The position numbers were made by a program, and so were the translations under genes. A stretch of 64,000 nucleotides of DNA from positions 14,921,763-14,985,762 of the forward strand of contig CM018033.1 in NCBI GenBank assembly GCA_008638375.1, in the 5' to 3' direction. The DNA comes from Nyssa sinensis. Its lineage: Eukaryota; Streptophyta; Magnoliopsida; Cornales; Nyssaceae. The notes beneath the pieces were generated by a model. The model saw only the letters and a list, made by a program, of their open reading frames with translations. It was not told the origin of the DNA and did not search any database. Shown one piece after another: positions 63,046 to 64,000 of the stretch. Position 1 is the first letter of the stretch. Every line of letters starts with the position of its first letter.

Positions 63046-64000
63046 ACTGAACACTCAAAGAGACAGATCAGAGGGCCACCGGGTTGGCTCCAGTGGTAGC
63101 CGCTCCACTGATTAAGTCAATAAATTGTGTTGAAAGACTTTAATTGAGTGAAAAAGAATCAGCATGAATGTAACGGCGTACCTTAGGATTTTATTTATAG
63201 GCTGTGGGTTTCCCAAGTTGATTAGGATTTGGAGCCATGAATATAAGAATTTGATCATCGAAGAGTGGCAGTTACCATGTTGGATACTACGTTTGAGAGA
63301 TATCCATGGATGACAATTTCCTTGTTGAAGACTATTTTCTTATCCTTAGCTCGGTAGGGTGCTTAAGGCGGTGACGAGCTTTGAATTTCCTTGTGCAGAA
63401 CTTTTGAGCTGAAGGTGAGACTGAGGGTCGTGCGGGCTTCCGATCTGAGAGCTCTGGATGGCTGAGCTTTAACAGCTCTGTAGTCATACGTGTCATATGG
63501 TGGATGATCTGTCGTTTTATGGTATATCAGCTACTCCCTCCCCGAGCCTTAGTTTTAGCTCAATGCGTAACTAGGGCTACAGGTTCTCGAAAAGTCATGT
63601 GCCCTGTCTTTACGTTTTTTGAGACAACTGTTGGTGCATCATTTATTACGCAACCGTCGCTTGGGCTTTTGAGGCCACCCCTTCCCCTAACCGTCGCGAC
63701 GGTTTAGCTGGGTGGCCTTTTGATTTTAATATTCTATATATGGGGGAAAAGGGGCGTGTTCACGCCTATTCCTTTTACTTTCAAGATGTTTTTCCGTCAG
63801 AGTGAACGAAGTTTTCATAGAGGTTTCTACCGTCCGAGACTTTCTTCCGTTTCCACTGTCCAGGCTTGACTTATTCACCATTTTCTACTCATTTTTCTTC
63901 TTTTCCCCTATTCTTCCTTCTTATTTTTGCCACGTCAGTCTCAAACAGTGTGTTTGGCTCTAGCGAGGCCATTATATATATACATTTTTATTTTTATTTT
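63046..64000 (+). other. Unclassified element, possibly an LTR promoter, running off the window
   Basis: Higher GC than its surroundings and without domains. A TATA box (CTATATATGGGGG at about 63733), a GC-rich stretch CCGTCGCGACGGTTTAGC (63684-63701) and a pyrimidine-rich leader look like an LTR U3/R region. The element cannot be named without its partner LTR. Confidence 0.3.

Overview
This window is nuclear DNA from a eudicot plant, probably a woody one. It is AT-rich, contains spliced genes with GT-AG introns, and carries many degenerate plant LTR retrotransposons, foldback MITEs, microsatellites and long A/T or pyrimidine tracts. No bacterial operons, CRISPR arrays or phage genes are visible. 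The species cannot be named from the sequence alone.

Only one intact protein-coding gene is supported. It is a MUR4/UXE-type UDP-arabinose 4-epimerase (UDP-D-xylose 4-epimerase) on the minus strand. Its coding region lies between 24824 (ATG) and 13913 (stop) in ten coding exons. Their lengths (61, 125, 114, 108, 92, 142, 95, 130, 145 and 242 nt) sum to 1254 nt, which is 417 codons plus stop, and every junction keeps frame. A non-coding leader exon (about 26010-25754), a TATA box (26040-26049) and a leader intron complete the 5' end. The gene is stretched to about 12 kb because introns 2 and 5 have collected repeats: a GA-rich foldback element, a 395-bp tandem duplication, and a palindromic MITE inside that duplication.

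All other regions are transposable-element debris. From the left, 1.4-7.3 kb holds a decayed Ty3/gypsy element. Its pol is on the minus strand with protease-to-RT linker, RT, RNase H and integrase relics. A DUF7745/plant-mobile-domain-like ORF lies in antisense between pol and the expected 3' LTR, the layout known for Tat-lineage elements. A possible LTR follows at 8.1-8.8 kb. The 26.9-30.9 kb block holds a 2 x 410 bp tandem duplication, a MITE and a possible LINE relic. At 30.9-34.6 kb there is a solo LTR of about 3.7 kb. At 35.4 kb there is a 242-bp MITE with a perfect 9-bp target duplication. At 40.6-42.3 kb there is a truncated Ty1/copia element with its 3' LTR and a mutated RT catalytic box. 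At 44.4-45.1 kb there is a 675-bp foldback element with a 9-bp target duplication. A minisatellite lies at 48.4-48.9 kb, a second copy of the 35.4-kb MITE at 49.9 kb, and the 5' LTR, primer-binding site and leader of another truncated retrotransposon at 50.9-51.9 kb. Finally, two more large LTRs of the 30.9-kb family stand head to head at 55.5-59.0 and 59.9-63.0 kb.

I found no new enzymatic or defence system. The observations most worth following up are: the antisense ORF in the gypsy element, tRNA-like A-box/B-box pairs inside all three large LTRs, three copies of a fully palindromic 450-bp MITE (one inside the MUR4 gene), and a duplicated 3' splice site in the MUR4 leader.
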